Shown here in pieces: positions 17,379 through 26,059 of a stretch of 64,000 bases of DNA. A model generated the notes under the pieces. It was not told the origin of the DNA and made no database searches. It saw nothing but the letters and a program-made list of their open reading frames with translations. The translations under genes and the position numbers were made by a program. Each line of letters begins with the position of its first letter. Within the stretch, counting starts at the first letter, position 1. Source of the stretch: Candidatus Rhodobacter oscarellae (GTDB lineage Bacteria; Pseudomonadota; Alphaproteobacteria; Rhodobacterales; Rhodobacteraceae); assembly GCF_001078595.1 (NCBI RefSeq), contig NZ_LFTY01000002.1:2599773-2663772 (forward strand), in the 5' to 3' direction.

Positions 17379-18320
17379 TTACTCGACAAACCTGTAATCC
17401 GTCTGAATCTGCCCGCCAAGATCCGCAAGATCGGACAGGAAGTCTTGGATGAACTCGTGCAGCCCGCTGTCAAAGATCGCGTCCATGTCGCCGCTCAGCT
17501 TCTTTTGCTGCATCTTGATCGCCCTTTGCAGCGAGGTCGGCTGGGTGCCGTAGCTGGCGGCCAGATAGCCCAGGTTGTCGCAGATCTTGCCGATGCAGAA
17601 GGCCAGGCTGCGCGGCATGCGGCGGTCCAGGATCAGGAAATGCGCGATGTCGCGCGGCTCGGTGGCGTTGCCGTATTCCATGCGGAACCCGCCCTGGGCG
17701 GAGACCGAGCGCAGGATGGTCTCCCACTGTACGTTGTCGATGGCGCTGCCGACGGCGCGCACCGAGGGCAGGAGCACGTAGTATTTCACGTCCAGGATCC
17801 GCGCGGTGTTATCCGCGCGCTCCAGGAAGGTGCCCAGGCGGGCGAAGTCGTAGATGTCGTTGCGCAGCATGGTGCCGTGGGTGACGCCGCGCACCAGCGC
17901 GGTGCGCCGCCGGACATGGCCCAGCACCTCCTGCAGGTCGCGCTCGCCGACCTTCCGCCGCAGGGTGTCGCAGGCATACATGTAGATCGCGTTGGTGGCC
18001 TCCCAGACCTCGCCGGTGATCGCGGTGCGCACCGTGCGGGCATTCTGCCGCGCGGTCTTGATCGTGGACAGCACCGACGAGGGGTTGTCGCCCGCGCGCA
18101 GCATCCAGTCGATGGCCTGGTCGCGGGTGACCTCGTCATGGGCCTCCTTATAGGCGCCCAGCGCCCCGGCGGTCTGCAGCACCGAGGTCCAGTCATCGTC
18201 GCTGGCCCCCGACCGGGTCAGGGCGATGCGCTGCCCGGTCTCGATCAGGCGCACGGTGTTCTCGGCCCGCTCCAGGTAGCGCGACATCCAAAACAGCCCA
18301 TTTGCGGTCTTGCCCAGCAT
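17379..18320 (-). CDS. Alpha-E domain-containing protein
   Basis: A 313-residue all-helical protein with the typical alpha-E (DUF403) opening LGKTANGLFWMSRYLERAEN and an interior FLERADNTARILDVKYY. The domain is found with, or fused to, the circularly permuted ATP-grasp enzyme and is probably needed for its activity; a catalytic role is not proven. The start ATG overlaps the stop of the ATP-grasp gene by four bases (ATGA), so the two are translationally coupled. Confidence 0.93.
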   Translation of the reverse strand: MLGKTANGLFWMSRYLERAENTVRLIETGQRIALTRSGASDDDWTSVLQTAGALGAYKEAHDEVTRDQAIDWMLRAGDNPSSVLSTIKTARQNARTVRTAITGEVWEATNAIYMYACDTLRRKVGERDLQEVLGHVRRRTALVRGVTHGTMLRNDIYDFARLGTFLERADNTARILDVKYYVLLPSVRAVGSAIDNVQWETILRSVSAQGGFRMEYGNATEPRDIAHFLILDRRMPRSLAFCIGKICDNLGYLAASYGTQPTSLQRAIKMQQKKLSGDMDAIFDSGLHEFIQDFLSDLADLGGQIQTDYRFVE

Positions 18321-19744
18321 CAGTCGTCCAGCACCCAGGTGTCCTTGGTGCCGCCACCCTGCGAGGAGTTCACCACCAGCGAGCCCTTCTTGAGCGCCAC
18401 CCGCGTCAGCCCGCCCGGCGTGATCCTCACCCCCTTGGGCGAGTAGAGCACGAAGGGCCGCAGATCGACATGCCGCGGCGCCAGCCCGGCATTGGTAAAG
18501 ATCGGCACGGTGGACAGGCTCAGCGTGGGCTGCGCGATGTAATTGCCCGGGCGCGCGGTCAGCTTCTTGCGGAACTCCGACAGCTCCTTCTTGCTGGCGG
18601 TCGGCCCGATCAGCATCCCGTAGCCGCCGGAGCCATGCACCTCCTTGACGACCAGTTCCGAGAGGTTGTCCAGCACATAGGCCAGCGCGTCCTTCTCCGA
18701 GCAGCGATAGGTCGGCACGTTCTCCAGCAGAGGCCGCTCGCCGGTGTAGAACTCGACGATCTCGGGCATGTAGCTATAGATCGCCTTGTCATCGGCGATC
18801 CCGGTGCCCGGCGCGTTGGCGATGGTGATCCCGCCCGCGCGGTAGACATCCATGATGCCGGGCACGCCCAGCTGGCTATCGGGGTTGAAGTTCAGCGGGT
18901 CAAGAAACGCGTCATCCACCCGGCGGTAGAGCACGTCAATCGGCTGGTAGCCCTGCGTGGTGCGCATCGCCACGCGCCCGTCCACCACGCGCAGGTCATG
19001 CCCCTCCACCAGCTCCACGCCCATCTGGTCGGCCAGAAAGGCATGCTCGTAATAGGCCGAGTTGAAGATGCCCGGGGTCAGCACCGCCACGGTGGGCTTG
19101 GCCCCCGAGATATCCGGCGCCGAGGCCGCCAATGAGGCGTGCAGGTCCCGCGGGTAGCCCTGCACCGGCATCACCCGGTTGTTCAGGAACAGCTCGGGGA
19201 ACATATGCAGCATCGTCTCGCGGTTCTCGAGCATATAGCTGACGCCGGACGGCGTGCGGGCGTTGTCCTCGAGCACGTAGAACTGGTCGTCGCCGGTGCG
19301 CACCAGGTCGATGCCGCTGATATGGGTATAGATGCCGCCCGGCGGGGTGACCCCGATCATCTTGGGCTCGAAGGCCTCATTCTGGGTGATCATCTCCTTG
19401 GGCAGGCGCCCAGCGCGGATGATCTCTTGGCGGTGGTAGATGTCGTGCAGGAAGGCGTTGATGGCGCGCACGCGCTGCTCGATCCCGCGGGACAGCTTGC
19501 GCCACTCGCGGCTCGAGATGATCCGCGGGATGATGTCGAAGGGGATCAGGCGCTCTTCGGCATCGGCGCGGCCATAGACGTTGAAGGTGATGCCGGTAAG
19601 GCGGAACAGCTCGTCGGCCTCGCGGCGCTTGGCGCGCAGGCGCTTGGCGTCCTCGCCGTCCAGCCAGTGCTTATAGCCCTCATATGGCGGGCGCAGGTCA
19701 TCGCCCCGCCCCCACATCTCGTCATATGTGTCACCCGTCGTCAT
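18320..19744 (-). CDS. Circularly permuted type 2 ATP-grasp protein
   Basis: A 474-residue predicted ATP-dependent amide-bond ligase. It has the permuted ATP-grasp order (CP_ATPgrasp): an N-terminal region with YEGYKHWLDG and RLIPFDIIPRII, the central LRTGDDQFYVLEDNARTPSG-like segment, and GSGGYGMLIGP with the nucleotide-binding glycines near residue 365. Related enzymes are predicted to join amino acids into peptides. The ATG at 19744 opens the conserved part; the longer start at 19804 was rejected. First gene of the operon with alpha-E, transglutaminase and Anbu. The product is unknown. Confidence 0.93.
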   Translation of the reverse strand: MTTGDTYDEMWGRGDDLRPPYEGYKHWLDGEDAKRLRAKRREADELFRLTGITFNVYGRADAEERLIPFDIIPRIISSREWRKLSRGIEQRVRAINAFLHDIYHRQEIIRAGRLPKEMITQNEAFEPKMIGVTPPGGIYTHISGIDLVRTGDDQFYVLEDNARTPSGVSYMLENRETMLHMFPELFLNNRVMPVQGYPRDLHASLAASAPDISGAKPTVAVLTPGIFNSAYYEHAFLADQMGVELVEGHDLRVVDGRVAMRTTQGYQPIDVLYRRVDDAFLDPLNFNPDSQLGVPGIMDVYRAGGITIANAPGTGIADDKAIYSYMPEIVEFYTGERPLLENVPTYRCSEKDALAYVLDNLSELVVKEVHGSGGYGMLIGPTASKKELSEFRKKLTARPGNYIAQPTLSLSTVPIFTNAGLAPRHVDLRPFVLYSPKGVRITPGGLTRVALKKGSLVVNSSQGGGTKDTWVLDD

Positions 19745-20209
19745 TGAAACCACCTTGGCGGGAAACGTGCCGCAGGTCAAAGTCGGCGCGGCCCTGCGGT
19801 GCAATTGGACGCCAACCGCTTAATTCTTGTGCGCAAACGCACGGATGCATCACGGGCGTGGCGGAACCATGCGCAGACACGGAATGTTACAGAAAACCCC
19901 GGACCGGATCTCGGGCATGGCGGCGTTAGGAAGATGTTAGCGCGACTCAGAGAATAATAAGGGTGGGTGGATGGGGGAAATACCATCTCCCCACAGGTAC
20001 CCTCCCGCCCTCCCTTGGCAGCATGCTGCGAGTCGGGTTGAGAAATTGTAAACGCAATCACAATTGATTGCGGCGCCTCAGGCGCGCGGCGGGCTCCGCG
20101 ACAGAGCTCATCTCGCGATACTTCCCGTTCAAAAAAAATCGACTTTATTTGACTCTGCCTAATTTTGTCGCCAAAATTGAACGGCAAGCTCAGATAGGAG
20201 ACGGTAGGG
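19745..20209. promoter_or_regulatory. Divergent intergenic region between the ATP-grasp operon and the catabolic operon
   Basis: A 465-bp gap without a convincing gene. It should hold two back-to-back promoters. The right half is less GC-rich. GAGTCGGGTTGAGA at 20029-20042 is exactly repeated at 26219-26232 in another gap; TTGAGA could serve as a -35 element, but this is speculation. AAATGTAAACG-like AT-rich stretches and imperfect inverted repeats around 20040-20075 (CAATCACAATTGATTG) may bind a regulator. No gene was found. Confidence 0.35.
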
Positions 20210-21085
20210 ATGCGGTTGCTGTGCGGCGCTCATGACGGGCAAACGGGCGTCTTCGCCGTCACCGGCGACAGCGCCGTGAACCTGACGGCCGCCGAGCCAG
20301 GTTTTGGCGCCGATCTCTCTGCCATGATCGCCTCGGCCGAATTGCGGGCCAAGGCGCAAGCGCTGGCAGCGCAGCCGGGGGTGGTGGAGGTCTCCGCGAT
20401 CACGCCCGCTCTTCCGGTTGCTGCGCCGCCGACCATCATCTGCCTGGGGCTCAACTATGTCGAGCACATCAAAGAGGGCGGCTATGACATCCCCGACTAC
20501 CCGGCGCTGTTCATGCGGGGGCGCAACTCGCTGATGGCGGCGGGCGCGCCGATGGTGCGGCCCTCCTGCTCGGAGAAGCTGGATTACGAGGCCGAGCTGA
20601 TGCTGATCATCGGCAAGCGCGGGCGCCATATCGCCGAAGAGGACGCGTTCGATCACGTCTTTGGCTACACTGTGTTTAATGACGGATCGGTGCGCGACTA
20701 TCAGCGCAAGACGCATCAATGGACGCCGGGCAAGAACTTTGACGCCACCGGCGCGGTGGGGCCCGTCGTGGTCACCCCGGATGAGCTGCCGCCCGGCGCA
20801 GCGGGGCTTAGGATCGAGAGCCGCGTGGGCGACGAGATCCTGCAAAGCTCCAACACGTCCAATATGATCTGGGGCGTGGCGCGCACCATCGCCATCCTCA
20901 GCGAGTACACCACGCTGGAACCCGGCGACCACATCGCGCTTGGCACCCCGCCGGGCGTGGGCCACGCCAAGAAGCCCAACCCGCGCTGGCTGAAACCCGG
21001 CGAGACCGTCGAGATTGAGATCGAGGGGATCGGCATCTGCGCCAGCCCGGTGGTCGCAGAAGGCGCCCAGCAGGCCGCGCAATGA
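20210..21085 (+). CDS. Fumarylacetoacetate hydrolase family protein
   Basis: A 291-residue FAH-superfamily enzyme. Its C-terminal catalytic domain starts at ICLGLNYVEHIKEGGYDIPDYP (about residue 81). Metal ligands are in LDYEAELMLII (Glu pair) and VFNDGSVRDYQRKTHQWTPGK (Asp), and GTPPGVG follows near the end. The family cleaves C-C bonds or decarboxylates beta-diketo acids late in aromatic ring-cleavage pathways. It opens a plus-strand operon ending with an intradiol dioxygenase, so it may act on a ring-fission product such as maleylacetate or an acylpyruvate; the exact step is inferred. Good ribosome site (AGGAGAC) before ATG at 20210; the stop overlaps the next start by four bases. Confidence 0.9.
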   Translation: MRLLCGAHDGQTGVFAVTGDSAVNLTAAEPGFGADLSAMIASAELRAKAQALAAQPGVVEVSAITPALPVAAPPTIICLGLNYVEHIKEGGYDIPDYPALFMRGRNSLMAAGAPMVRPSCSEKLDYEAELMLIIGKRGRHIAEEDAFDHVFGYTVFNDGSVRDYQRKTHQWTPGKNFDATGAVGPVVVTPDELPPGAAGLRIESRVGDEILQSSNTSNMIWGVARTIAILSEYTTLEPGDHIALGTPPGVGHAKKPNPRWLKPGETVEIEIEGIGICASPVVAEGAQQAAQ

Positions 21086-21747
21086 ACGCGCTTACCGGAG
21101 AGGCTTTGGAGGCCGCGCGGGCCGAGGCTCAGCGCGGCTTCCGCGCGCTCAAGGCGCGCATGCCAGAGCTCGAGCCCGACGCCGTCGATCTGATCCTGGG
21201 CGACGCGCGCTCGCATTACGCCTGGAAGGACGCGCCCGTGCCGCGCAGCATGCTGGAGGCGATCTACGACATCGCCGCCCAGGGCCCCACCAGCATGAAC
21301 ACCTGCCCCGCGCGGTTCGTGTTCGTGACCAGTGCGGCGGGCAAGGAACGGCTGGCCAAGGCGCTTAAACCCGCCAATCTGCCCAAGATGATGGGCGCGC
21401 CGGTCACCGCGATCATCGCCCATGATCTGGAGTTCTGGACGCATCTGCCTAAGCTCTTCCCACATGAGGACCGCCGCCCGATGTTTGAGGGCAAGCAAGC
21501 GCATATCGAGGCCACGGCGTTTCGCAACGGCACCCTGCAGGGCGCTTATTTCATGATCGCCGCCCGCGCGCTGGGGCTGGATGTGGGCGCCATGTCGGGC
21601 TTTGACAACGCCGTGGTGGACGCCGAATTCTTTGCGGGCAGCCCGCTGAAATCCAACTTCCTTTGCAACCTCGGATATGCCGACGAGAGCGCTTTGTTCC
21701 AAAAGCTGCCTCGTTTCGCATTCGACGAGGTATGCTCTTTCGCATGA
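21082..21747 (+). CDS. RutE-like nitroreductase (malonic semialdehyde reductase type)
   Basis: A 221-residue FMN-dependent nitroreductase-fold enzyme closest in pattern to RutE, which reduces malonic semialdehyde to 3-hydroxypropionate. Seen features: ILGDARSHYAWKDAPV near the N-terminus, AAQGPTSMNTCPARFVFV for flavin contact, and MIAARALGLDVGAMSGFDNAVVDAEFF, a RutE-like block. No rut pyrimidine genes are here, so it probably removes a semialdehyde made by this operon's pathway, or reduces a quinone. ATGA overlap with the FAH gene shows coupling. Confidence 0.85.
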   Translation: MNALTGEALEAARAEAQRGFRALKARMPELEPDAVDLILGDARSHYAWKDAPVPRSMLEAIYDIAAQGPTSMNTCPARFVFVTSAAGKERLAKALKPANLPKMMGAPVTAIIAHDLEFWTHLPKLFPHEDRRPMFEGKQAHIEATAFRNGTLQGAYFMIAARALGLDVGAMSGFDNAVVDAEFFAGSPLKSNFLCNLGYADESALFQKLPRFAFDEVCSFA

Positions 21748-21758
21748 GGTGATCCGCT

Positions 21759-22214
21759 ATGGCGATCCGACAAAAGACCCATATGACGATCAAGCTCAGC
21801 GGCCAGGGGGCCAGCCATTCGCGCGCCGATATCGCCGTGGACGGGCTGGACGTCGTGATCGACGAGCCCGCCGTGCGCGGCGGCACCGGCATGGGGCCCT
21901 CGCCCACCGCCACCGCCTATAGCGCGCTGATCGGCTGCACCAATGTGATCGGCAATAAATGCGCCGCCAGCCTGGGCGTCGCGATCGGTCATCTGAGCTT
22001 TGAGATGGAGGTCGATTTCGACCGCCGCGGGGTGCTGCTGATGGAAGAGGTCGACGTGCCCTTCACGGCGATCCGCCTCGCGGTCACAGCCGATGGGCCC
22101 TGCAGCGACGGCGAGCTGCAGCGCGTGGCGCTTGAGACCGAGAAATTCTGCCCAATTTCAAAACTTTATGAGAAGGCCGGCACGGATCTGACCGTGACCT
22201 GGTCCAAGGGGTAA
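21759..22214 (+). CDS. OsmC family protein
   Basis: A 151-residue OsmC/Ohr-superfamily protein. Two redox cysteines are visible: Cys in LIGCTNVIGNKCAASLG (central helix) and a second in EKFCPISKLYEKAG near the end, as expected for a thiol peroxidase fold. Members reduce organic hydroperoxides. In a ring-cleavage operon it could protect against peroxides formed from catechol autoxidation, though this is inference. GAGGTGA precedes ATG at 21759, 11 bp after the nitroreductase stop. Confidence 0.87.
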   Translation: MAIRQKTHMTIKLSGQGASHSRADIAVDGLDVVIDEPAVRGGTGMGPSPTATAYSALIGCTNVIGNKCAASLGVAIGHLSFEMEVDFDRRGVLLMEEVDVPFTAIRLAVTADGPCSDGELQRVALETEKFCPISKLYEKAGTDLTVTWSKG

Positions 22215-22242
22215 CCCGGGCATTTTTAGGGAGGAACGAACA

Positions 22243-23328
22243 ATGCTGAAGACATGGACGAGACGGGCGGCCCTGGCCGCCGCCGCGGCGCTGATCACCG
22301 CCCCGGTCATGGCCGCCGAGACCATCAAGGCTGTTGTGATCGACGGCTACCCGGCCCGCGCGCTCTGGGTGAAGGAGTTCACCAACTTCTTCATCCCCGA
22401 GGTCGATAAGCGCCTGGCCGAGAACGGCAATTACGTCATGGATTGGCAGGAAAGCTATGGCGGCTCGATCGTCAAGCCCAAGGGCGTGCTGGAGGGCATG
22501 AAGCTGGGGCTCGGCGATATCGGCATCGTCACCACGATCTTCCACAGCTCCAAGCTGCCCAGCCAGGCGATCTCGGCGGTAACACCCTTCGTGGCCGCCG
22601 ACAGCCGCGCCGTGGCCAAGGCGGTGGACGAGATCGCCAAGGAGTTCCCCGCCATGCAGGCGGAGTTCGACGCCCAGAACCAGGTCTATCTGGCCACCGG
22701 CGTGGTTCTGGACACCTACCAGATCTTCTCGAAGACGCCGGTTAACAGCCTGTCCGATATCGAGGGCAGCAAGGTCGCGGGCGCGGGTATGAACCTGCGC
22801 TATCTTGAGGGCATCGAGGGCGCGGCGGGCGTGCGCGGCGGCCTGACCGATTTCTACAACATGCTGCAAACCGGTCTGGTCGATCACGCCATGCTCTGGC
22901 CCGAGGCCGCCAAGACCTTTAAGATCGCCGAGGTCGCGCCCTACATGCTGCGCGCCGATATCGGCGCGGTGAACTCCAAGACCATCACCGTGAACAAGGA
23001 CTACTGGGCGAAGCTGCCCGACGAGGTCAAGGGCGTGCTGCAAGAGGTCGCCGTGGCGTATCGCGGCCACGTCGCGGGCATCGCCATGGACCGCGCCGCC
23101 GCCAGCCGCGACGCCTATGTCGAGCAAGGCGGCACCATTGTCGAGATGGACCCCGCCGAGCGCGCCGCCTGGGTCGCCGCGATCCCCAACATCGCGGGCG
23201 AATGGGCGACCAACCTCAACGGCAAGGGGCAACCCGGCACCGAGATGCTGAACGCCTATATGGGCAAGCTCAAGGATGCCGGCTTTACCCCGGTACGCGA
23301 TTGGGCGGCTGAGGCCGCGACCAACTAA
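22243..23328 (+). CDS. dctP: TRAP transporter substrate-binding protein DctP
   Basis: A 361-residue periplasmic receptor of the DctP family. A signal peptide (residues 1-24, ending VMAAE) precedes the mature protein. The binding-lobe pattern SLSDIEGSKVAGAGMNLRYLEG, with the arginine that contacts carboxylates in this family, is present, followed by VDHAMLWPEAAKTFKI. The ligand is therefore probably a carboxylic acid; with a dioxygenase in the same operon, an aromatic acid is likely but unproven. AGGGAGG lies before the start. DctQ and DctM follow at once, so this is a complete TRAP system. Confidence 0.92.
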   Translation: MLKTWTRRAALAAAAALITAPVMAAETIKAVVIDGYPARALWVKEFTNFFIPEVDKRLAENGNYVMDWQESYGGSIVKPKGVLEGMKLGLGDIGIVTTIFHSSKLPSQAISAVTPFVAADSRAVAKAVDEIAKEFPAMQAEFDAQNQVYLATGVVLDTYQIFSKTPVNSLSDIEGSKVAGAGMNLRYLEGIEGAAGVRGGLTDFYNMLQTGLVDHAMLWPEAAKTFKIAEVAPYMLRADIGAVNSKTITVNKDYWAKLPDEVKGVLQEVAVAYRGHVAGIAMDRAAASRDAYVEQGGTIVEMDPAERAAWVAAIPNIAGEWATNLNGKGQPGTEMLNAYMGKLKDAGFTPVRDWAAEAATN

Positions 23329-23341
23329 GTCGACCTAAACA

Positions 23342-23878
23342 GTGGACTTGTTTCGTCATATCGCCGGCGGCATAGCCATCGCGGCCAATGCCGCCGGCAC
23401 CTTTGTGGTGATCGCCCTGATCGCCGTTGTGAACTATGACATCGTGGCGCGCGGCTTCTTCAACAAGCCCTTCCTGGGCGCGGTGGAGGTGGTGCAGTTC
23501 TCGATGGTACTGATCGTGTTCCTGCAATTGCCGGACGTGGTGCGGGTGGGGCGCCTGACCCGCTCGGACGGGTTCTTGGGGCTCATGCAGCGCCGCCGCC
23601 CTCTGGTGGGGCTCTGGCAGAGCCGCTTGATCGACGCGGCCTCGGGCATCTTCATGGCGCTTGTGGCCTATGCGATGTGGCCGGAATTCGTAGAGATGTG
23701 GCACTCGCAGGACTTCTTTGGCGTGCCGGGCGTCTTCACCGCGCCCTGGTGGCCGGTCAAGCTGGTGATCTTCCTGTCGGCCTGCCTCTGTGCTGTGCAT
23801 TTCGGGTTGAAGGTCGTGGTGGGCAGCGGCCCAGCGCGCCAAGGCCCTGGCATGCTCAGCGCTGGGGACCAGCCATGA
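23342..23878 (+). CDS. dctQ: TRAP transporter small permease subunit DctQ
   Basis: A 178-residue membrane protein with four predicted helices, the first at residues about 12-32 and with VNYDIVARGFFNKPFLGAVE between helices 1 and 2, a classic DctQ motif. It bridges the receptor and the large permease. The start is GTG at 23342, with no strong ribosome site, 13 bp after dctP; the stop overlaps the dctM start (ATGA). Confidence 0.9.
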   Translation: MDLFRHIAGGIAIAANAAGTFVVIALIAVVNYDIVARGFFNKPFLGAVEVVQFSMVLIVFLQLPDVVRVGRLTRSDGFLGLMQRRRPLVGLWQSRLIDAASGIFMALVAYAMWPEFVEMWHSQDFFGVPGVFTAPWWPVKLVIFLSACLCAVHFGLKVVVGSGPARQGPGMLSAGDQP

Positions 23879-25179
23879 CCCCGGTTGAGATCGGGCTGAT
23901 CTCGATCCTGGGCATCGTCGTTCTAATCTACCTTGGCGTCTACATCCCCATCGCGCTGGGGCTGGTCAGCTTTGTCGCCATCTGGGTGATGCGCGACAAT
24001 CTGGAACTGTCCTTTGCGCTGCTCAAGATCGCCATCGGCGATTCCGTGATGGAATACACCTTCGCCACGATCCCGCTCTTTGTGTTCATGGGGCTGATCG
24101 TCAGCAAGGCGGGGCTGGGCGCGGATATCTATGCGGTGATGAACCAGGGCTTCCGGCGCATCACCGGCGGGATCGGCATGGCCACGGTGGGCGCGAATGC
24201 GGTCTTCGCCGCGGTGACCGGCTCTTCCATCGCCTCGGCCTCGGTGTTCTCGAAGATGAGCGTGCCCGAGATGCTGCGCCATAACTACAACCCGCGCTTC
24301 GCCGTAGGCGTGGTGGCGGGGTCTAGCGTGCTGGGGATGATCATCCCGCCCTCGGCGATGCTGATCATCTACTCCTTCGTGGCCGAGCAATCCGTAGGGC
24401 AGATGTTCCTAGCGGGCGTGGTGCCGGGGCTGATGCTGGCTGCCGCTTATGTGGGCGCGATCTGGTTTATGGGGCGGTTCACGCCGGGCTTTGTGGGCGG
24501 CGAGGCGATCGAGCATGGCCCGCTGATGGGCTGGGGCGAGATCGCCGCCAAGACCCTGCCGATCCTGCTCTTGATCGTGGTGGTGCTAGGCGGGATCTAC
24601 CTGGGCTGGACCACGCCGGTGGAGGCGGGCGCCCTGGGCTCTCTCTTGGGCATCGTGATCGCCGGGCTGCGCGGGCGGATCAACTTGCGCAGCTTCTGGG
24701 AGACGGTGCTGGAGACCGGGCACATCACCGCCGCACTTCTATTCTTGATCACCGCCGCGTCGATGTATGCGCGCATGCTGGGGATCGCGGGGCTGCCCAA
24801 CGCCTTGCAGGACATCCTGGCGAGCAACCAGTTCAGCTTCTTCTGGGTGATGACGATCCTAGTCGTGCTGATGCTGTTTCTGGGCACGATCCTGGACACG
24901 GCCTCGATCATCCTGATCGTGGTGCCGCTGTTTCTGGGGCTGATCGAGGGCATGGGGCTGAGCCTGGTGTGGTTCGGCATCGTCTGCGTGGTGGCCGCCG
25001 AGATCGGGCTCTTGACGCCGCCCTTGGGGATCAGTTGCTTCGTGATCAAGGCCACGCTGGACGACGACCGCATTACGTTGAAGGATGTGTTCATGGGCGC
25101 CCTGCCCTTCGCCTTTGTGATGCTGCTGGTGCTGATCGTGCTGATCCGGTTCCCGGCCCTGAGCCTCGCCATCCTTTAG
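23875..25179 (+). CDS. dctM: TRAP transporter large permease subunit DctM
   Basis: A 434-residue membrane protein with about 12 helices. It carries the permease motifs AAVTGSSIASASVFSKMSVPEM and GVVAGSSVLGMIIPPSAMLI in the first half and LLTPPLGISCFVIKA in the second, all typical of DctM, which couples solute entry to Na+ influx. ATG at 23875 overlaps dctQ by four bases. A much longer in-frame start at 23677 lies inside dctQ and was rejected. Confidence 0.94.
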   Translation: MTPVEIGLISILGIVVLIYLGVYIPIALGLVSFVAIWVMRDNLELSFALLKIAIGDSVMEYTFATIPLFVFMGLIVSKAGLGADIYAVMNQGFRRITGGIGMATVGANAVFAAVTGSSIASASVFSKMSVPEMLRHNYNPRFAVGVVAGSSVLGMIIPPSAMLIIYSFVAEQSVGQMFLAGVVPGLMLAAAYVGAIWFMGRFTPGFVGGEAIEHGPLMGWGEIAAKTLPILLLIVVVLGGIYLGWTTPVEAGALGSLLGIVIAGLRGRINLRSFWETVLETGHITAALLFLITAASMYARMLGIAGLPNALQDILASNQFSFFWVMTILVVLMLFLGTILDTASIILIVVPLFLGLIEGMGLSLVWFGIVCVVAAEIGLLTPPLGISCFVIKATLDDDRITLKDVFMGALPFAFVMLLVLIVLIRFPALSLAIL

Positions 25180-25189
25180 GAGATTGCCC

Positions 25190-26059
25190 ATGCGCAACGT
25201 GACCAAGGACAACATCACCGACGTCTTCCTAAGCTATTTCGGACCGGACACGGACCCGCGCATGCTGCAGGTGATGGGCAGCCTGGCGCGGCACCTGCAT
25301 GGCTTCGCACGGGAGGTGAACCTGACGCATGCCGAATGGATGCAGGGCATCCAGTTCCTGGAGCGGATGACCGAGTTCACCGACAAGGAGCGCCACGAGT
25401 TCATCCTGCTCAGCGACGTTCTGGGGCTGTCCTCGCTGGTGGACATGCTCAACTCGGTGCCTGATGGCACGTCCTCCTCGGTGATGGGGCCGTTCCATAT
25501 TGCCGACGCGCCCGACATCCCCTTCGGCTTCGACATGAAGCGGCATTACGAGGGCGAGGTCCTGCTGGCCCATGGCGTGGTGCGCGACCCGGACGGCGCG
25601 CCGATTGAAGGCGCCGAGCTGGACATATGGCAGACCGCGCCGAACGGGCTTTACTCCAGCCAGGACGAGGAGCAGGACACCTATTCCTTCCACGGCATCC
25701 AGACCACCGGCGCGGATGGGCGCTATGGCTTCACCACGGTCAAGCCGGTGAGCTATGAGGTGCCCACGGACGGGCCCGTGGGCGACATCCTGCGCGCGAC
25801 CGGGCGGCACGCCTGGCGGCCCTCGCATCTGCACTACATCGCCACCGCGCCCGGGTTCCGCCCGTTGGTGACCGAGATATTCCCCGACGATGACCCCTAT
25901 CTGGACGAGGACACGGTGTTCGGCGTGCGCAGCGACCTGGTGATGAAGTACCAGCCCCAAGCGGCGGGCAGCTTTCCGGACGGCTACGCGCTGAGCGGCC
26001 AGGTTAGCGGGCCCTACTTAATGGCCGATTTTGACCTGACGCTTGTGCGTGCGGAGTAG
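25190..26059 (+). CDS. Intradiol ring-cleavage dioxygenase (hydroxyquinol/catechol 1,2-dioxygenase type)
   Basis: A 289-residue non-heme Fe(III) enzyme that inserts both atoms of O2 between the hydroxyls of a catecholic ring. The four iron ligands are visible: Tyr155 (GLYSSQDE), Tyr189 (PVSYEVPTDGPVG), His213 and His215 (RPSHLHY), with the spacing typical of the family. An N-terminal helical linker (residues 1-100) of the catechol/hydroxyquinol type is present, and the sequence pattern is nearer hydroxyquinol 1,2-dioxygenases than protocatechuate enzymes. TTTAGGAG precedes ATG at 25190. Last gene of the operon; with the FAH hydrolase and DctPQM it indicates uptake and cleavage of a hydroxylated aromatic. 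The substrate is inferred. Confidence 0.9.
   Translation: MRNVTKDNITDVFLSYFGPDTDPRMLQVMGSLARHLHGFAREVNLTHAEWMQGIQFLERMTEFTDKERHEFILLSDVLGLSSLVDMLNSVPDGTSSSVMGPFHIADAPDIPFGFDMKRHYEGEVLLAHGVVRDPDGAPIEGAELDIWQTAPNGLYSSQDEEQDTYSFHGIQTTGADGRYGFTTVKPVSYEVPTDGPVGDILRATGRHAWRPSHLHYIATAPGFRPLVTEIFPDDDPYLDEDTVFGVRSDLVMKYQPQAAGSFPDGYALSGQVSGPYLMADFDLTLVRAE

Noticed and set aside
23677-23874. Upstream extension of dctM
   Set aside because: It would overlap dctQ in another frame; the ATG at 23875 with an ATGA overlap is the normal coupling.
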